A stretch of DNA of 7,688 nt from Clostridiales bacterium. GTDB lineage: Bacteria; Bacillota; Dehalobacteriia; UBA4068. A model generated the notes under the pieces. That model was not told where the DNA came from. It made no database searches and saw nothing but the letters and a program-made list of their open reading frames with translations. Positions within the stretch are counted from its first letter, which is position 1; each line of letters begins with the position of its first letter. Made by a program: the position numbers and the translations under genes. Positions 6,244 through 7,688 of the stretch are shown here, in pieces. Location of the stretch: assembly GCA_009783495.1 (NCBI GenBank), contig WRDJ01000024.1, positions 1 to 7,688 of the forward strand, read 5' to 3'.

Positions 6244-7377
6244 TCAAAACCCCGCCTTTGACAAGACGATCCCCACAATGGCGTCAAGCGCGCGCGGGTT
6301 GCCCATCCCGCAGGCCGCCGCGGAAAGCCGGCAGCGTCTTTCCTCATCACGTAAAAGCGGCAGGAGCATCCCCGCCAAGTCCCGCTCCAAGCGGTCGTCC
6401 TCCAGCACCAGGGCCGCCCCGTTCTTTTCCAGCGCCACGGCGTTGCTCATCTGATGGTTGGCGGCGGCGTGAGGATATGGCGAAAGCAACGCGGGCGTCC
6501 CGCGGCAGAGCAGTTCGGCCAGAAAAGAGGCGCCTGCCCTGGATAAAACGAGATCCGCCGCGGCCAAAGCCAAATCCATGCGATCCAGATAGGGGAAAAG
6601 CAAAATATCGCGGTTTTGCGCCAAACCCTTTTCTTCAACGGCCGCCTTGCCCTCCTCATAGCCTTTGGGCCCCGTTATATGTATTATGCGCGCGGGAGCG
6701 TTAAGGAGCGTGTCATAGACCGCCGCTGCCGCTTTATTTATGCTTTTCGCGCCCTGGCTGCCCCCGGTGATCAGCAGCAAAGGCTTTTTGCCCTCTTTTT
6801 TTTCGTCTATGCCGAAATAGACATAGGCTTCTTCCCTGTTCGCCGTCAATATCTCTTTACGCACGGGAAGGCCGGTGATAAACAGGCGCTCCTTGCGGGC
6901 AAAGTGGCGGCCGGCTTCGGCGAAGTTCAGGCAGACCGCCGCGGCATAACGGGACAAAAAACGGTTGGCCAAGCCGGGAAAGGCGTTCTGCTCATGCAGC
7001 ACCACGGGCACTTTTGCCAGCACGGCGGCATATGCGGCGGGCGCGGAAACGAATCCCCCCGTCCCAACCACCACATCCGGACGCCATTCCTTGATGAGCG
7101 TTTTCGCCTGACGCAAACCGCGCAGATTCACCGCAAGGTCGGCCGCCGCCTTGAGGGAACGCCTGGTCAGGCCCCTGGCCTCAAAGGAAGCGAATTTCAG
7201 GCCGGCCTGGGCCGCCAAACGCTCTTCCAGCGAGTTCTTGCCGCCGAGATAAAGGATCTCCGCACCGGCCGCCTCCTTCAAGCCATCCGCGATGGCGATG
7301 GCGGGATAAATATGCCCGCCTGTCCCGCCGCCGCTCACGATGACCCGCGCTTTTCTCTTTTTCGAGTTATCTGTCAT
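6244..7377 (-). CDS. murG: UDP-GlcNAc--lipid I N-acetylglucosaminyltransferase (lipid II synthase)
   Basis: MurG adds GlcNAc to lipid I on the inner face of the membrane, giving lipid II. It is a GT28 (GT-B fold) peripheral membrane enzyme. The 377 residues carry GGGTGGHIYPA (16-26) in the acceptor-binding N-terminal domain, GTGGF (105-109), the conserved HEQNAFPG (128-135), the second glycine loop GGSQGA (205-210), and the nucleotide-sugar site SRAGASFLAE (279-288) followed by PYPHAAANHQ (300-309). The ATG start has AGAGGT (7382-7387) four bases upstream, overlapping the ftsW stop, and lies 8 bp after ftsW. Expression coupled with ftsW fits adjacent jobs, making lipid II and polymerising it. 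Length and motifs are normal. Confidence 0.96.
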   Translation of the reverse strand: MTDNSKKRKARVIVSGGGTGGHIYPAIAIADGLKEAAGAEILYLGGKNSLEERLAAQAGLKFASFEARGLTRRSLKAAADLAVNLRGLRQAKTLIKEWRPDVVVGTGGFVSAPAAYAAVLAKVPVVLHEQNAFPGLANRFLSRYAAAVCLNFAEAGRHFARKERLFITGLPVRKEILTANREEAYVYFGIDEKKEGKKPLLLITGGSQGAKSINKAAAAVYDTLLNAPARIIHITGPKGYEEGKAAVEEKGLAQNRDILLFPYLDRMDLALAAADLVLSRAGASFLAELLCRGTPALLSPYPHAAANHQMSNAVALEKNGAALVLEDDRLERDLAGMLLPLLRDEERRCRLSAAACGMGNPRALDAIVGIVLSKAGF

Positions 7378-7385
7378 TTCAACCT

Positions 7386-7688
7386 CTATTCCATTTTAGC
7401 GTATTGCGAGATGTTGAGCAGGATGCCCACGGCAGCCAGGGAAACGACCAACGAGGTGCCTCCATAGCTGATGAAGGGCAAGGTGATGCCGGTCACCGGC
7501 AGCAGGCCGCAAACCACGCCCAGGTTGACGATGGCCTGTATGCCGATCATACAGGTCAGCCCCATGGCAAGAAAACTGCCGAAGCTGTCTTGCACCCGCA
7601 CGGCGACGTTGAGCCCGCGCCAGACAAAAAGCGCGAAAAGTGCCAGAACCAAGGCGCAACCGATGAAGCCCAGCTCTTCCGCCAGCAC
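7386..7688 (-). CDS. ftsW: FtsW-type SEDS peptidoglycan polymerase, C-terminal part, cut by window edge
   Basis: Only the last 100 codons are visible; the first codon in view, GTG, is internal, because family members have a long stretch before the AEELGFIG motif seen here. The fragment contains a hydrophobic segment (about visible residues 8-24), a second around 39-62, and a last one around 81-95. The SEDS signature near LLPVTGITLPFISYGGTS (visible residues 63-80) lies between the last two. SEDS proteins are multi-pass membrane glycosyltransferases that polymerise lipid II together with a class B PBP. Position immediately before murG in a mur cluster favours FtsW, or SpoVE in Bacillus terms, over the elongation protein RodA. 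The symbol is assigned partly on context, since these paralogues are alike at the C-terminus. Confidence 0.88.
   Translation of the reverse strand: MLAEELGFIGCALVLALFALFVWRGLNVAVRVQDSFGSFLAMGLTCMIGIQAIVNLGVVCGLLPVTGITLPFISYGGTSLVVSLAAVGILLNISQYAKME

Noticed and set aside
6616..7467. A 283-codon plus-strand frame opposite murG
   Set aside because: It is fully explained as the antisense of murG and the ftsW end; no domain or ribosome binding site is recognisable.
1..7688. Mobile elements, CRISPR arrays, tRNA or rRNA genes, or a new defence-type system
   Set aside because: Nearly all sequence outside 340-598 and 2420-2616 is taken up by well-known housekeeping genes. No spaced repeats, transposase, terminal repeats or tRNA-like folds were seen.

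Overview
The window is a stretch of an ordinary bacterial chromosome in which every convincing gene lies on the minus strand. It is therefore read from the right edge to the left. Two blocks are joined: a peptidoglycan-precursor and division block (7688 down to 2617), and a purine-biosynthesis block (2419 down to 1, running off the left edge).

The cell-wall block reads ftsW (C-terminal part only), murG, murC, murB, murA. Spacing is tight: 8 bp, then about 20 bp (or a 4-bp overlap, depending on the murC start), a 4-bp overlap, and 14 bp. This looks like one transcript from a division/cell-wall (dcw) cluster. MurA and MurB make UDP-MurNAc, MurC adds L-alanine, MurG makes lipid II, and the FtsW-type SEDS protein polymerises it at the septum. 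A strong intrinsic terminator (2544-2571) ends this transcript just after murA. The ftsQ, ftsA and ftsZ genes that often follow are absent here.

The purine block begins after a 124-bp AT-rich leader containing a perfect 12-bp palindrome (2470-2481), a possible operator. It reads purE, purB, then a 259-bp gene-free gap, then the first 113 codons of purM. No purK, purC, purF, purL or purQ lies between them. The gap (340-598) is the only part of the window not explained by known genes. It holds several stem-loops, including a compound one whose inner hairpin has a GNRA (GCGA) loop when read as minus-strand RNA.

The organism is probably a member of the Bacillota. Reasons are the ftsW-murG-murC-murB-murA order, strong GGAGG-type ribosome binding sites, the short (type II) MurB, and a PurB whose catalytic residues fall at the Bacillus subtilis positions. 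By eye the base composition is moderately GC-rich, which could fit Negativicutes or a Peptococcaceae-like clostridium, but the sequence alone does not settle this. Four genes (murC, murB, murA, purB) appear to start at TTG or GTG.

I found no mobile element, CRISPR array, tRNA or rRNA, and no convincing undescribed protein system. The best lead for something new is the structured purB-purM spacer.
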